From Streptomyces sulfonofaciens (GTDB lineage Bacteria > Actinomycetota > Actinomycetes > Streptomycetales > Streptomycetaceae): a DNA stretch of 64,000 nucleotides. Made by a program: the position numbers and the translations under genes. The notes below the pieces were generated by a model. That model made no database searches, was not told the origin of the DNA, and saw only the letters and a list, made by a program, of their open reading frames with translations. The stretch is from assembly GCF_014656295.1 (NCBI RefSeq), contig NZ_BNCD01000027.1, forward strand, positions 1 to 64,000. The letters run 5' to 3'. Of this stretch, positions 26,807-34,978 are shown in pieces. Position 1 is the first letter of the stretch; each line of letters opens with the position of its first letter.

Positions 26807-26828
26807 AACTTTTAGTTCCCGAAAAGTT
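26807..26828 (-). promoter_or_regulatory. Inverted repeat upstream of the pyruvyl transferase gene
   Basis: AACTTTT (26807-26813) and AAAAGTT (26822-26828) form a 7-bp dyad 6-27 bp before the start codon, in an unusually AT-rich patch (about 26795-26895). It may be an operator or a leader structure; no factor is identified. Confidence 0.45.
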
Positions 26829-27005
26829 CAATAGCCATATGGCCCGAGTACAACCTTTTCAGCGATTACGGAACGCAGTGAAACGAATATCCTGTGTCAC
26901 TCCCGGGGGTCCACCGACTGGACGCCGCCCCCGCCTCGTGCCCACCTCCCGTAGATTGCTGCCGTCTGCACGGATCGGCAGGTCGGCGCAACGAGGGGGG
27001 AGCGT

Positions 27006-28205
27006 GTGTCAGGGGTGAACCAGGGCGATGACATCCACAGGGTCTCGGTGGTGGACGCCCGCCGGGTCGTGGTCAAGGTCGGCTCCTCCTCGCTGACCAC
27101 CGCCGCGGGCGGACTGGACGCCGACCGCGTGGACGCGCTCGTCGACGTGCTCGCCAAGCACCTCAGCCCGCGCGGCCCGCTGCGTGGGCCCGCCGCCGAG
27201 GGCCGGGCGCGGCGGGCGCCGGGCGACCGGGAGATCGTCCTGGTGTCGTCCGGCGCGATCGCGGCCGGCCTCGCACCCCTGGGGCTGCGCCGCCGCCCCA
27301 CCGACCTGGCCCGCCAGCAGGCCGCGGCCAGCGTCGGCCAGGGCCTGCTCGTGGCCCGCTACACGGCGTCCTTCGCCCGCTACGGCGTCCGCGTCGGGCA
27401 GGTGCTGCTCACCAGCGACGACACCAGCCGCCGCGCCCACCACCGCAACGCCGCGCGGACTCTGGACAAGCTGCTCGCCATGGGGGCGCTGCCCCTCGTC
27501 AACGAGAACGACACCGTCGCCACCGACGAGATCCGCTTCGGCGACAACGACCGCCTCGCCGCCCTCGTCGCCCACCTGGTGCACGCCGACCTCCTGGTGC
27601 TGCTCTCCGACATCGACGGCGTGTACGACGGGGACCCGGACCTGCCCGGCAGTGCCCGGATCGCCGAGGTGCGCGGCCCCGCCGACCTGGACGGCGTGCC
27701 GATCGCCGGCACGGCCCGGGCCGGCGTCGGCACCGGCGGCATGGTCACCAAGGTCGAGGCGGCCCGGATCGCGGCCGCGGCCGGCATCCCCGTCGTGCTC
27801 ACCTCCGCGAGCCAGGCGGCCGACGCACTCGCCGGCCGCGACACGGGGACCTACTTCCGGCCCGCCGAGCGGCGCTCCGCCGACCGACTGCTCTGGCTCC
27901 AGCACGCCTCCACTCCGCAAGGCGCCCTGATCCTGGACGACGGGGCCGTGCGCGCGGTCGTGGAGGGCAGCGCATCGCTGCTGCCCGCCGGCATCGCCGG
28001 GGTCGACGGCGACTTCGCGGCGGGCGACCCGGTCGAGCTCTGCGACAGCACCGGGCGCGCCGTCGCACGCGGCCTCGTCAACTTCGACGCCAAGGAGATC
28101 CCCAGGCTCATCGGCCGCTCCACGCGCGAGCTGGCGCAGGAGCTCGGGCCCGCCTACGAGCGCGAGGTGGTGCACCGGGACGACCTGGTCCTGCTGCACC
28201 CCTAG
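27006..28205 (+). CDS. proB: Glutamate 5-kinase (proline biosynthesis)
   Basis: A 399-residue protein starting at GTG 27006 after a GAGGGGGGAG ribosome site. It has the amino-acid kinase domain (about residues 18-295) with 'VVKVGSSSLT', 'VSSGAIAAGL', 'PLVNENDTVATDEIRFGDND' and a C-terminal PUA domain (about 305-395). It phosphorylates glutamate to gamma-glutamyl phosphate, the first step to proline, and is normally feedback-inhibited by proline. A Gly/Arg/Pro insert of about 20 residues (54-73) interrupts the kinase fold after the first helices. proA lies 1 kb downstream with one small gene between, and a hairpin follows proB, so the three genes may not form a single transcript. Confidence 0.96.
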   Translation: MSGVNQGDDIHRVSVVDARRVVVKVGSSSLTTAAGGLDADRVDALVDVLAKHLSPRGPLRGPAAEGRARRAPGDREIVLVSSGAIAAGLAPLGLRRRPTDLARQQAAASVGQGLLVARYTASFARYGVRVGQVLLTSDDTSRRAHHRNAARTLDKLLAMGALPLVNENDTVATDEIRFGDNDRLAALVAHLVHADLLVLLSDIDGVYDGDPDLPGSARIAEVRGPADLDGVPIAGTARAGVGTGGMVTKVEAARIAAAAGIPVVLTSASQAADALAGRDTGTYFRPAERRSADRLLWLQHASTPQGALILDDGAVRAVVEGSASLLPAGIAGVDGDFAAGDPVELCDSTGRAVARGLVNFDAKEIPRLIGRSTRELAQELGPAYEREVVHRDDLVLLHP

Positions 28206-28218
28206 GACACGGCCTGCG

Positions 28219-28252
28219 CCGGCGGGGCCCCGCGCGCGTGGAGCCCCGCCGG
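28219..28252 (+). terminator. Hairpin after proB
   Basis: Perfect 10-bp arms (28219-28228 and 28243-28252) with a 14-nt loop, 13 bp after the proB stop. Confidence 0.6.
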
Positions 28253-28430
28253 GCCGCGGGACCTCCACCGGACACGGGGCGCGGGGCCCCGCGGAGGGGG
28301 CCGCCGGTCCCGCCGCGGCGGCCGTCGCCCTGGCGGTGTGTACGTTCCGCAAAAGCACCCCGCGCCGCCGCCCGGCCTGGTCAACTTTGAGCGATGACGT
28401 TCTGCTTGACCGTGCGCAAAGGAGACCCCC

Positions 28431-28901
28431 GTGAGGCGAGCATGCTCAGAGGCGACGTCCCGCGGCGGCGGTGTCCCGCGCGCCTTGAGCGCGGTGGCAC
28501 AGGGGCGGCCCCTGGTGAGCGTCGCGGCCGAGGGCCCGCGGCACGACGCCACCGAGGAGGCGCCCCGCCTGTGGCACATCACCCTCAGCGTCTCCGGGGC
28601 CGAAGCACCCCTCAATGACGTCAGACAGGGCCTCGAACAGCTCGCCCATGACCACCCCTTCCTGCTGACCAGCAGGTACGCGAACGACCACGCGGAGATC
28701 CGCTACTGGGAGGAGGCCCGCGACCTGCACGACGCCGCCGCGGTGGCGCTGCGGTTGTGGGGCGAGCACCGGCAGACGGCGAAGCTGCCGCCCTGGGAGA
28801 TCGTCGGCCTGGAGGTCATCGACCGCGACACCTACCACCAGCGCATCGCCGCCGGACACGGCCCCCTGCCCGCGACCCCGGTCGGCGTCCACCCCTTCTG
28901 A
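28431..28901 (+). CDS. Small conserved-looking protein between proB and proA, function unknown
   Basis: A 156-residue protein. The GTG at 28431 is supported by a strong AAAGGAG (28418-28424), although the first 45 residues are Arg/Gly/Ala-rich and the compact domain starts only at 'APRLWHITLSVSGAEAP'. That domain (about 110 residues) contains 'GLEQLAHDHPFLLTSRYA' and 'EIRYWEEARDLHDAAA', with mixed alpha/beta pattern, no signal peptide and no membrane segment, so it is cytosolic. I do not recognise a named family. It lies 225 bp after proB and 353 bp before proA, reading the same way. The context hints at a metabolic or regulatory accessory role, but nothing more can be said. Confidence 0.72.
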   Translation: MRRACSEATSRGGGVPRALSAVAQGRPLVSVAAEGPRHDATEEAPRLWHITLSVSGAEAPLNDVRQGLEQLAHDHPFLLTSRYANDHAEIRYWEEARDLHDAAAVALRLWGEHRQTAKLPPWEIVGLEVIDRDTYHQRIAAGHGPLPATPVGVHPF

Positions 28902-29028
28902 ACGTCCTGGACGGCTGCCCGCGGGGGCGTCCCGACGGCTGCCCCGTGGGTGCCCGGGGCGCACGGCGCGGGGTGCGGGGTGCGGCCCCTGCCGGCCCGG
29001 TGACGCGCGGACCCGCCGCCCGGGCGCC

Positions 29029-29066
29029 GCTTCCCGGGCCCCGCTTCCCGGGCCCCGCTTCCCGGG
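29029..29066. repeat. Tandem 14-mer in the spacer before proA
   Basis: Two full and one partial copies of GCTTCCCGGGCCCC. The 353-bp spacer 28902-29254 otherwise holds two copies of the GCGGGGT heptamer (about 28968-28982), the same unit that forms the long array at 55374; I see no gene in it. Confidence 0.85.
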
Positions 29067-29254
29067 GAGCCGCGTCCGGCAGGCATCCCGCGGGGGACCT
29101 CGAACGCCACTCGCCCACCACTCGGGCGCCACTGGTGCGCCCGCTCGAAGCCCGCACAGCCGTGCGCTCCCCTGTGGCTCCGCGCCCCAGGCCCGCCGTC
29201 TCGGGGTGTGGAACACCCCGGGGAAGGCCGCCCGGGTCGCATTACGCTTCCAGC

Positions 29255-30559
29255 ATGACGTCGCTCTCTGAGAACTTCACGGGCTCGCCGTACGACAGCA
29301 TGTCTCCGGTCGCGCAGGCCGCCTACCGTTCGCAGGCCGCCGCGGCCGACCTCGCGCCGCTGCCCAGGGCCACCAAGGACGACGTGCTGCTCGCCATCGC
29401 GGACGCCCTGGAGGTACGCACCAGCGAGATCGTCGAGGCCAACCAGCTCGACGTCGCCGCCTCCCGCAAGGCGGGCACGAGCGAGGCCGTCATCGACCGC
29501 CTCGCCCTCACCCCCGAGCGGGTGCGCACCATCGCGGCGGACGTGCGCGACGTCGCGGCCCTGCCCGACCCGGTCGGCGAGGTGGTCCGCGGCTCCACCC
29601 TGCCGAACGGCATCGACCTGCGCCAGGTACGCGTTCCGCTCGGGGTCGTCGGCATCATCTACGAGGCCCGCCCCAACGTCACCGTCGACGCGGCGGCCCT
29701 CTGCCTCAAGTCCGGAAACGCGGTCCTGCTGCGCGGCTCCTCCTCCGCCCACCAGTCCAACACCGCCCTGGTGCGGGTGCTGCGCGACGCGGTCGGCGGC
29801 GCCGGCCTGCCCGCGGACGCCATCCAGCTCGTGCCGGGCGAGAGCCGGGAGTCCGTGCGGGAGCTGATGCGCGCCCGGGGCCTCGTGGACGTCCTCATCC
29901 CGCGTGGCGGCGCCTCCCTGATCCGCACGGTCGTCGAGGAGTCCACCGTGCCCGTCATCGAGACCGGCACCGGAAACTGCCACGTCTACGTCGACGCCCA
30001 GGCCGACCTCGACATGGCCATCGACATCCTGATCAACTCCAAGGCCCAGCGGCCCAGCGTCTGCAACTCCGCCGAGACCCTGCTGGTGCACCAGGACATC
30101 GCGGACGCCTTCCTGCCGCGCGCCCTGGACGCCCTCGCCGAGGCCGGCGTCACCGTGCACGGCGACCGGCGCGTGCTCGCCCACGCGGAGCGCTCCAAGG
30201 CCGAGGTCGTGGAGGCCACCGCGGAGGACTGGGAGACCGAGTACCTCTCGTACGACATCGCGGCGGCCGTCGTCGACTCCCTGGACAAGGCCGTCGAGCA
30301 CATCAGGCTCTGGTCCTCCGGCCACACAGAGGCCATCGTGACCACCTCCCAGCAGGCCGCCCGCCGCTTCACCCGGCTCGTCGACTCCACCACCGTCGTG
30401 GTGAACGCCTCGACGCGCTTCACCGACGGCGGCCAGTTCGGCTTCGGTGCCGAGATCGGCATCTCCACCCAGAAGCTGCACGCCCGCGGCCCGATGGGCC
30501 TGCCCGAGCTCACCAGCACCAAGTACATCGTCACCGGAGACGGCCACACCCGCCCCTGA
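29255..30559 (+). CDS. proA: Gamma-glutamyl phosphate reductase (proline biosynthesis)
   Basis: A 434-residue protein from ATG 29255, the usual length. It shows the aldehyde-dehydrogenase-like fold with 'VRVPLGVVGIIYEARPNVT', 'LCLKSGNAVLLRGSSSA' and the catalytic cysteine in 'QRPSVCNSAETLLVH'. It reduces gamma-glutamyl phosphate with NADPH to glutamate semialdehyde, the second step to proline, and probably works next to ProB because the intermediate is labile. Upstream in-frame sequence back to 28757 is unconserved and not counted. A perfect palindrome ends the transcript 12 bp after the stop. Confidence 0.97.
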   Translation: MTSLSENFTGSPYDSMSPVAQAAYRSQAAAADLAPLPRATKDDVLLAIADALEVRTSEIVEANQLDVAASRKAGTSEAVIDRLALTPERVRTIAADVRDVAALPDPVGEVVRGSTLPNGIDLRQVRVPLGVVGIIYEARPNVTVDAAALCLKSGNAVLLRGSSSAHQSNTALVRVLRDAVGGAGLPADAIQLVPGESRESVRELMRARGLVDVLIPRGGASLIRTVVEESTVPVIETGTGNCHVYVDAQADLDMAIDILINSKAQRPSVCNSAETLLVHQDIADAFLPRALDALAEAGVTVHGDRRVLAHAERSKAEVVEATAEDWETEYLSYDIAAAVVDSLDKAVEHIRLWSSGHTEAIVTTSQQAARRFTRLVDSTTVVVNASTRFTDGGQFGFGAEIGISTQKLHARGPMGLPELTSTKYIVTGDGHTRP

Positions 30560-30571
30560 CCTCGGCTCGCA

Positions 30572-30597
30572 CGGCCGTCCCGGCGCCGGGACGGCCG
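30572..30597 (+). terminator. Perfect 26-bp palindrome after proA
   Basis: 13-bp arms directly abut (30572-30584 and 30585-30597), 12 bp after the proA stop; as RNA it would fold with a small loop from the innermost bases. Confidence 0.7.
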
Positions 30598-30703
30598 CGT
30601 CGCCACCGCCCGCGGCCCGGTGCCGCTCCGGGCGGTGGTTCCGGGGCCGTCTCGAGGGTTGGGAGAATTTCCTTACCGTCTGCCCAAATTGACCCCCCAG
30701 GAC

Positions 30704-30718
30704 TACCCTGGTCCTGTG
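30704..30718 (+). promoter_or_regulatory. TACCCT -10-like box directly before a GTG start
   Basis: TACCCT (30704-30709) ends 6 nt before the GTG at 30716 and no ribosome site is suitably placed, so a leaderless transcript is likely. No good -35 is seen at the normal spacing. Confidence 0.45.
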
Positions 30719-31393
30719 CCGGAGGATGTGGGGGGCGCGCCGTCTGCCGACGGCAGGGAGCCCGATGAGGACCACAACCGCGGAGGTGCGGACGACGAGT
30801 TCGCCTCCGTGGTCTTCGACGAGGAGTTCGTACGGTCGGCCCCGGTGCACGAGCCCACCGCCGTGGAGCGGCTGCTGGCGGCCGCCGAGGCCCGGGCCGA
30901 GGCGTCCGAGGCGGAGTCCCGGCGCGCCCGCACCCGCCGCCCCCGCTCCGACGACGACTTCTACGACGAGGGCTTCGACCCGGACGACGCCCGTGGCCGG
31001 CACGACCACGAGTTCGACGACGACCTCTACGACCCCGACCTCCTGGAAGACGGCTACGGACGCCGCCTGCGCTACGGCGCCCCGGCCCGCTGGCACCGCT
31101 CGGTGGCCTGGCTGCTGGCCGTGCTGATGGGCGTCGGCATGGTGGCCCTGGCCTTCACGGCGGTCTACCGGGGCGCCTCGTCCGGACGGCAGGACCGGGT
31201 CCCCGCGCCCGCTTCGACCGAGGTGGAGAAGACCCCGCCCCGGCACGGCAGCACTCCCCGCACCCCGGTGGACGGCTCCCGTCACTCCTCCGGCGGTACA
31301 CCGAGCGCCCATACCCGCGCCTTTGCGGAGAACGGCGAGGGAGCGCCCGAGGACAGCAGGTCCCCGGTCCCCGCGATCCCGCACAGCCCCTAG
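30716..31393 (+). CDS. Single-pass membrane protein with SVVFDE-FVR motif (first of pair)
   Basis: A 225-residue protein from GTG 30716, unknown function. Order: acidic N-terminus with the motif 'EFASVVFDEEFVRSAP' (about residues 28-43), an Ala/Glu/Arg helical stretch, a run of Asp/Glu/Tyr (DDDFYDEGFDPDD and similar), one transmembrane helix at about 126-150 ('VAWLLAVLMGVGMVALAFTA') and a short Pro/Ser/Thr-rich tail outside. The positive-inside rule places the acidic region in the cytoplasm. The next gene shares the N-terminal motif, so the two are distant paralogues or share a partner. The start is chosen because the -10-like TACCCT lies 6 nt upstream; the frame is open back to 30620. Confidence 0.72.
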   Translation: MPEDVGGAPSADGREPDEDHNRGGADDEFASVVFDEEFVRSAPVHEPTAVERLLAAAEARAEASEAESRRARTRRPRSDDDFYDEGFDPDDARGRHDHEFDDDLYDPDLLEDGYGRRLRYGAPARWHRSVAWLLAVLMGVGMVALAFTAVYRGASSGRQDRVPAPASTEVEKTPPRHGSTPRTPVDGSRHSSGGTPSAHTRAFAENGEGAPEDSRSPVPAIPHSP

Positions 31394-31537
31394 GCCCCCG
31401 GGGCCACCCCGGTCCGCACCCCGGAGCCCCGCGTCACCCGGCGTCGCCGCCGTACGTGCCGTCAGGTGCCCCCGCGGCCCGCGCAGTCGGCCGCTACCCC
31501 GAGGAAAAGCTGTCCGAACTTGTCGCGCAGCAGTGCG

Positions 31538-31571
31538 TTTACCGGACAGCCCCGCGACCTACCCTGAAAGT
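31538..31571 (+). promoter_or_regulatory. Candidate leaderless promoter of the second SVVFDE gene
   Basis: TTTACC (31538-31543), a 16-bp spacer and TACCCT (31560-31565), which ends 6 nt before the ATG at 31572. Same -10 word and same distance as at 30704. Confidence 0.5.
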
Positions 31572-32684
31572 ATGGGCGGGCCAGGAGGACACCCACCGGA
31601 CGGGGCCCCCGAGGGCGTCCCGGGTGGCGGCGAGGACGAGTACCGATCCGTCGTCTTCGACGAGTCGTTCGTCCGGGCTGCCCGGCTCCAGGAGTTCTCC
31701 GCGCGGGAGCGCATGGCCGATCACGCCCCGGCCGTCCGCCGCCGCCCCGCACTGCACGGCGGCCTGCCCGGGCAGGCCCTGATCCTCGTCCTGCTGATCG
31801 CCGTGGCCTTCGGCGCCGCCGTCTACATGGGCATCCGCCGCCCGTACCAGTCCCCGCCGGTGCCGCACGCCGAGCCGCTGCGGATGACCGTCATCCCGCT
31901 CGCCCCGCCCCGGTCGGTACCGGGCGCCGCCAACGCCCCGTACCTCTTCGCGCACAGCCCCGCCGCACAGTTCAGGATCGGCGCCCAGGGCATCAACCTG
32001 CCCGCCTCGCGCAGCACCGCGCACTTCTCCGAGAGCCAGGTGGTGACGGCACTGACCACCACCAAGGACTACCTGGTGGACTCCGCGCTCGATCCGGACG
32101 TGCTCGCCGGCCGGACCGTGCGCCCGGTGCGGCTGCTGGTGGATGCGCAGCAGCTCGACCAGTTCGACCGCAGCTTCGCCCACCCGGCCGCGGACGGGCG
32201 GCACGCACCCACCGGCTGGCTGGTCCGCTTCGACTCCGCCGCCGCCGAGCTGGCCGACCCCGAGATCCGGGTCCAGGGCAGTCTGCACGTGAGCGAGACC
32301 AGCCCGGAGACCCTGGAGGTCACCTCCGACCACACCTTCGTCTACGCCCTGCGCCCGGCCTCGGCCGGCCGGACCGGCCACGGCCTCGTCTCGCTGTTCA
32401 CCGTCCGCCGCCAGATGGTGTTCCGCTTCGACCGCGACGACCTGCGCCTGCACCAGACCGATGTACTCGGGGCCTATGTGCAGGCCGGGCCGCTGTCCTG
32501 CTCCGCGGGCTCCGCCGACCGGCTGCGGCCGCTGCTCGCCGGACAGCGTGCGAAGCCCGGCGGCCCGCACACGGGCACCGACCCCTATGCGACCGGCCGG
32601 GCCGCCGAACTCTGCGGAACCCTCGCCCCCACCTCCCAGCCCACCCCCGGTCACCAGGGCGACGGGAAGGCCGCCGGTACCTGA
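31572..32684 (+). CDS. Membrane-anchored protein with SVVFDE-FVR motif (second of pair)
   Basis: A 370-residue protein from ATG 31572, function unknown. The N-terminus carries 'EYRSVVFDESFVRAARLQE' (about residues 23-41), matching the gene before it, followed by a basic stretch and one transmembrane helix (about 63-84, 'LILVLLIAVAFGAAVYMG'). The remaining 280 residues lie outside the cell and have a mixed beta pattern ('TGWLVRFDSAAAELADPEI', 'VSLFTVRRQMVFRFDRDDL'), with two cysteines near the C-terminus that could pair. No enzyme motif is seen. No ribosome site precedes the ATG. The pair is the kind of membrane protein that might act with the M48 peptidase gene that follows on the other strand, but this is only neighbourhood. 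Confidence 0.78.
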   Translation: MGGPGGHPPDGAPEGVPGGGEDEYRSVVFDESFVRAARLQEFSARERMADHAPAVRRRPALHGGLPGQALILVLLIAVAFGAAVYMGIRRPYQSPPVPHAEPLRMTVIPLAPPRSVPGAANAPYLFAHSPAAQFRIGAQGINLPASRSTAHFSESQVVTALTTTKDYLVDSALDPDVLAGRTVRPVRLLVDAQQLDQFDRSFAHPAADGRHAPTGWLVRFDSAAAELADPEIRVQGSLHVSETSPETLEVTSDHTFVYALRPASAGRTGHGLVSLFTVRRQMVFRFDRDDLRLHQTDVLGAYVQAGPLSCSAGSADRLRPLLAGQRAKPGGPHTGTDPYATGRAAELCGTLAPTSQPTPGHQGDGKAAGT

Positions 32685-32950
32685 CCGCTGCCGGCACGGT
32701 CCGGGCACGGTCGGGGCGTGGACCGGGGCGGACCGGGGGCACGGGCGGGCGGAAGGACTCGCCGGAAGCGAGCGGGAGACGGCCGCGGGCCTTTCCAGGA
32801 AGCGAGCGGGAGGCGGCACGGGCCCCTACCTGGAAGCCGTCCCGCCCTCATGGGTGATCCACCCCCCGGGGTGATCTGCCCGCGAGGGTGCTCGGCCGCG
32901 GAACCGCTCCGGGCCTCAAAAGCCGCTCCGCCGCTGCCCCGGGCTCGTCA

Positions 32951-33060
32951 GCCCGCTTCTGCCCGTCCCAGTCCGTCTCAGCCCGTCCCAGCCCGCTTCT
33001 CCGCCCCCAGTCCGTCCCAGCCGGTCTCAGTCCGTCTCAGTCCGTCTCAGTCCGTCTCGG
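32951..33060. repeat. Degenerate decamer array overlapping the 3' end of the M48 gene
   Basis: About eleven units of period 10, consensus near TCCGTCTCAG; the best copies are 33031-33040 and 33041-33050. The stop codon of the minus-strand peptidase gene (33047-33049) lies inside one unit. The gap 32685-33046 contains this array and a second loosely repeated region (GGAAGCGAGCGGGAG at about 32764 and 32798) and no gene. Confidence 0.8.
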
Positions 33061-34171
33061 GCCGCGGTTCGTCGGAAGGGCCCTTCCTGCCCTCGGAGCC
33101 GTCGCCCGCCTCGGAGCCGGAGCCGGAGCCGTTGCCGCCGCCGAACCCGCCGAACCTGCTGCGCACCTTGCCGCCCAGGTCCCCGGCACCGCCCGCCAGG
33201 TCCGAAACCAGCTTCATCAACGGATCCTTGGAATGGCGTACGTCGTTCGCATAGGACGCCGCCGACTGGCGGAAGGAGTCGGAGACCGAGGTGTTCCCGT
33301 CGTCGTCGCGCTGCGGGTAGTGGCCGTCCAGGATCCGCTGGTAGTCACGGGACTCCGCCCACGCCTTGAGCTCCGCGGCCCGTACCGTCGCGAAGGGGTG
33401 GGTGCGGGGGAGGATGTTGAGGATCTTCAGCACCGAGTCCCGGAGGTCGCCCCCTGCCTCGTACTCCTCGGCCTGCTCCAGGAAGGCGTCGACGTTCATC
33501 TCGTGCAGGTGGTTGCCGCCGGCCATCTTCATCAGGCCGCGCATGGAGGCCCGCAGGTCCTGGCCGACCAGCAGCCCGGCGCGGTCGGCGGACAGCTCCG
33601 ACTTGCGGAACCACTCGCGCAGCGCGGTCACGATCGCCATCACGGCGACGTTGCCGAGCGGGATCCACGCGACGCGCAGCGCCAGATTGGTGAGGAAGAG
33701 CAGGACGGTGCGGTAGACGGAGTGGCCGGAGAGGGCGTGGCCGACCTCGTGGCCGATGGCCGCCCGCATCTCCTCCGCGTCGAGCAGCTCCACCAGACCC
33801 GTGGTGACCACGATGATCGGCTCGTCCAGACCGATGCACATCGCGTTCGGCTGCGGATCCTGGTTGACGTACATCGGCGGGATCTTTTCCAGGTCCAGGA
33901 TGTAGCAGGCGTCCCGCAGCATGTCGTTGAGGTGCACGAACTGCGCGTCCGAGACCCGTACCGAGTCGGAGAGGAACAGCAGCCGCAGGCTGCGCTCCGG
34001 CAGCAGGCCGCTGAGCGTCCTGAAGACGGTGTCGAACCCGCTCAGCCTGCGGAGCGCCACCAGGGCGGAGCGGTCCGCGGGATGCTCGTACGCCCGGGAG
34101 GAGATCCCCGGGAACCGGGAGCGGGACCTGCCTGGCACCCGGTCGTGCGGTTCGTGATTGGCGTCTGTCAT
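33047..34171 (-). CDS. M48-family zinc metallopeptidase (HtpX-like)
   Basis: A 374-residue protein on the minus strand, ATG 34171 with AGGGGGA upstream. The zinc site is H141-E142-x2-H145 in 'GHEVGHALSGH', with the third ligand probably the Glu in 'FRKSELSADRAG' near 192. Hydrophobic helices at about 155-185 anchor it to the membrane, as in HtpX/Ste24-type proteases that degrade damaged membrane proteins. The N-terminal 130 residues form the usual pre-domain ('AMCIGLDEPIIVVTTGLVELL'). The C-terminal 50 residues are Gly/Ser/Asp-rich and end inside a decamer repeat, so the tail length may drift between strains. It is convergent with the membrane-protein pair and divergent from the small membrane genes. 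Confidence 0.9.
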   Translation of the reverse strand: MTDANHEPHDRVPGRSRSRFPGISSRAYEHPADRSALVALRRLSGFDTVFRTLSGLLPERSLRLLFLSDSVRVSDAQFVHLNDMLRDACYILDLEKIPPMYVNQDPQPNAMCIGLDEPIIVVTTGLVELLDAEEMRAAIGHEVGHALSGHSVYRTVLLFLTNLALRVAWIPLGNVAVMAIVTALREWFRKSELSADRAGLLVGQDLRASMRGLMKMAGGNHLHEMNVDAFLEQAEEYEAGGDLRDSVLKILNILPRTHPFATVRAAELKAWAESRDYQRILDGHYPQRDDDGNTSVSDSFRQSAASYANDVRHSKDPLMKLVSDLAGGAGDLGGKVRSRFGGFGGGNGSGSGSEAGDGSEGRKGPSDEPRPETD

Positions 34172-34310
34172 GCCGTCCCCCTGCGAAGTCGGTCCCCCCG
34201 AGGCGGCTCCAGCCTAAGCGGAGTTACGGTGACGGGGCAGCGCACGACATCGGCTGTGCACATTCCATGACATTGTGCGAGCCGCAGGAGCCACCCAGGA
34301 GTCGCCCCTC

Positions 34311-34640
34311 ATGGAGTTCATCCCTCACACCGCCTGGCTCGCCGGGGCCGCGAGCGCCGCGGACCAGCAGGGGCCCGGCACCCTCCTGCGCACCGTCCTG
34401 GCCGTGCTGCTGGTCGGCGTCGCCCTGACGGCCTGGTTCCTGCTCCGCGGCTACCGCGGCTCCCGTCCTTCCGAGGACGACGGCGCGGCCCGGACCCCCG
34501 GCGGCGCAGGCGAGAAGAGCGCTCCCGGGGGCGCCGCCGGCGAGCAGGGCGCCCCGGCGGACGGTTCCGGTACGCAGGGCGGGGCTCCGGCCGGCGGGCG
34601 CGGCGGGAACGGCTCCGGTGACGCTGGGCGAGAGCAGTAG
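34311..34640 (+). CDS. Small single-helix membrane protein, function unknown
   Basis: A 109-residue protein from ATG 34311; AGGAG (34297-34301) lies 9 nt upstream and decides the start. A short N-terminal segment is followed by one transmembrane helix at about 27-48 ('LLRTVLAVLLVGVALTAWFLL') and then a Gly/Ala/Ser/Glu-rich cytoplasmic tail of 55 residues with 'GEKSAPGGAAGEQGAP'-like repeats. No family is recognised. It precedes another tiny membrane gene and nadD in the same direction. Confidence 0.7.
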   Translation: MEFIPHTAWLAGAASAADQQGPGTLLRTVLAVLLVGVALTAWFLLRGYRGSRPSEDDGAARTPGGAGEKSAPGGAAGEQGAPADGSGTQGGAPAGGRGGNGSGDAGREQ

Positions 34641-34740
34641 ACCCGAGTCGGCGTGAGCCTGCCCGGGACACCCGCATACGATGGCCCGGAAGTCTTCAGT
34701 CCACTGCCCGATCCCACCTTCCGGATAGGTCCTGCCGACG

Positions 34741-34902
34741 ATGAGCCTCCACAGCACCGCCGCCCAGATGGCCACCCTCGCCGCCGAAGGCGAGAAGGGC
34801 GGCAACCACCCGAGCCTCAGCCCGTACCTCACCGGCGGCGGCGCGCTTTTCGTGCTCCTCCTGCTGCTGTGGATCACCACCCGCTTCAACCGGGACCGCT
34901 GA
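34741..34902 (+). CDS. 53-residue single-helix membrane protein upstream of nadD
   Basis: An uninterrupted frame from ATG 34741 encodes 53 residues: a soluble N-terminus (MSLHSTAAQMATLAAEGEKG) and a hydrophobic helix at about 34-46 ('GALFVLLLLLWITTRFN') with a positive C-terminus. The composition, stop placement and third-position GC fit a real gene. It lies 100 bp after the 109-residue membrane protein and 76 bp before nadD. No ribosome site stands out. Function unknown; small membrane proteins like this often regulate a larger partner. Confidence 0.65.
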   Translation: MSLHSTAAQMATLAAEGEKGGNHPSLSPYLTGGGALFVLLLLLWITTRFNRDR

Positions 34903-34978
34903 ACCGCCGCGGTTCCCTTTCCCACCGCCGGCCGGGGCCCACCAGGGCCCGGCGGCCGGGCCGGTAGGGTCAGCACGC

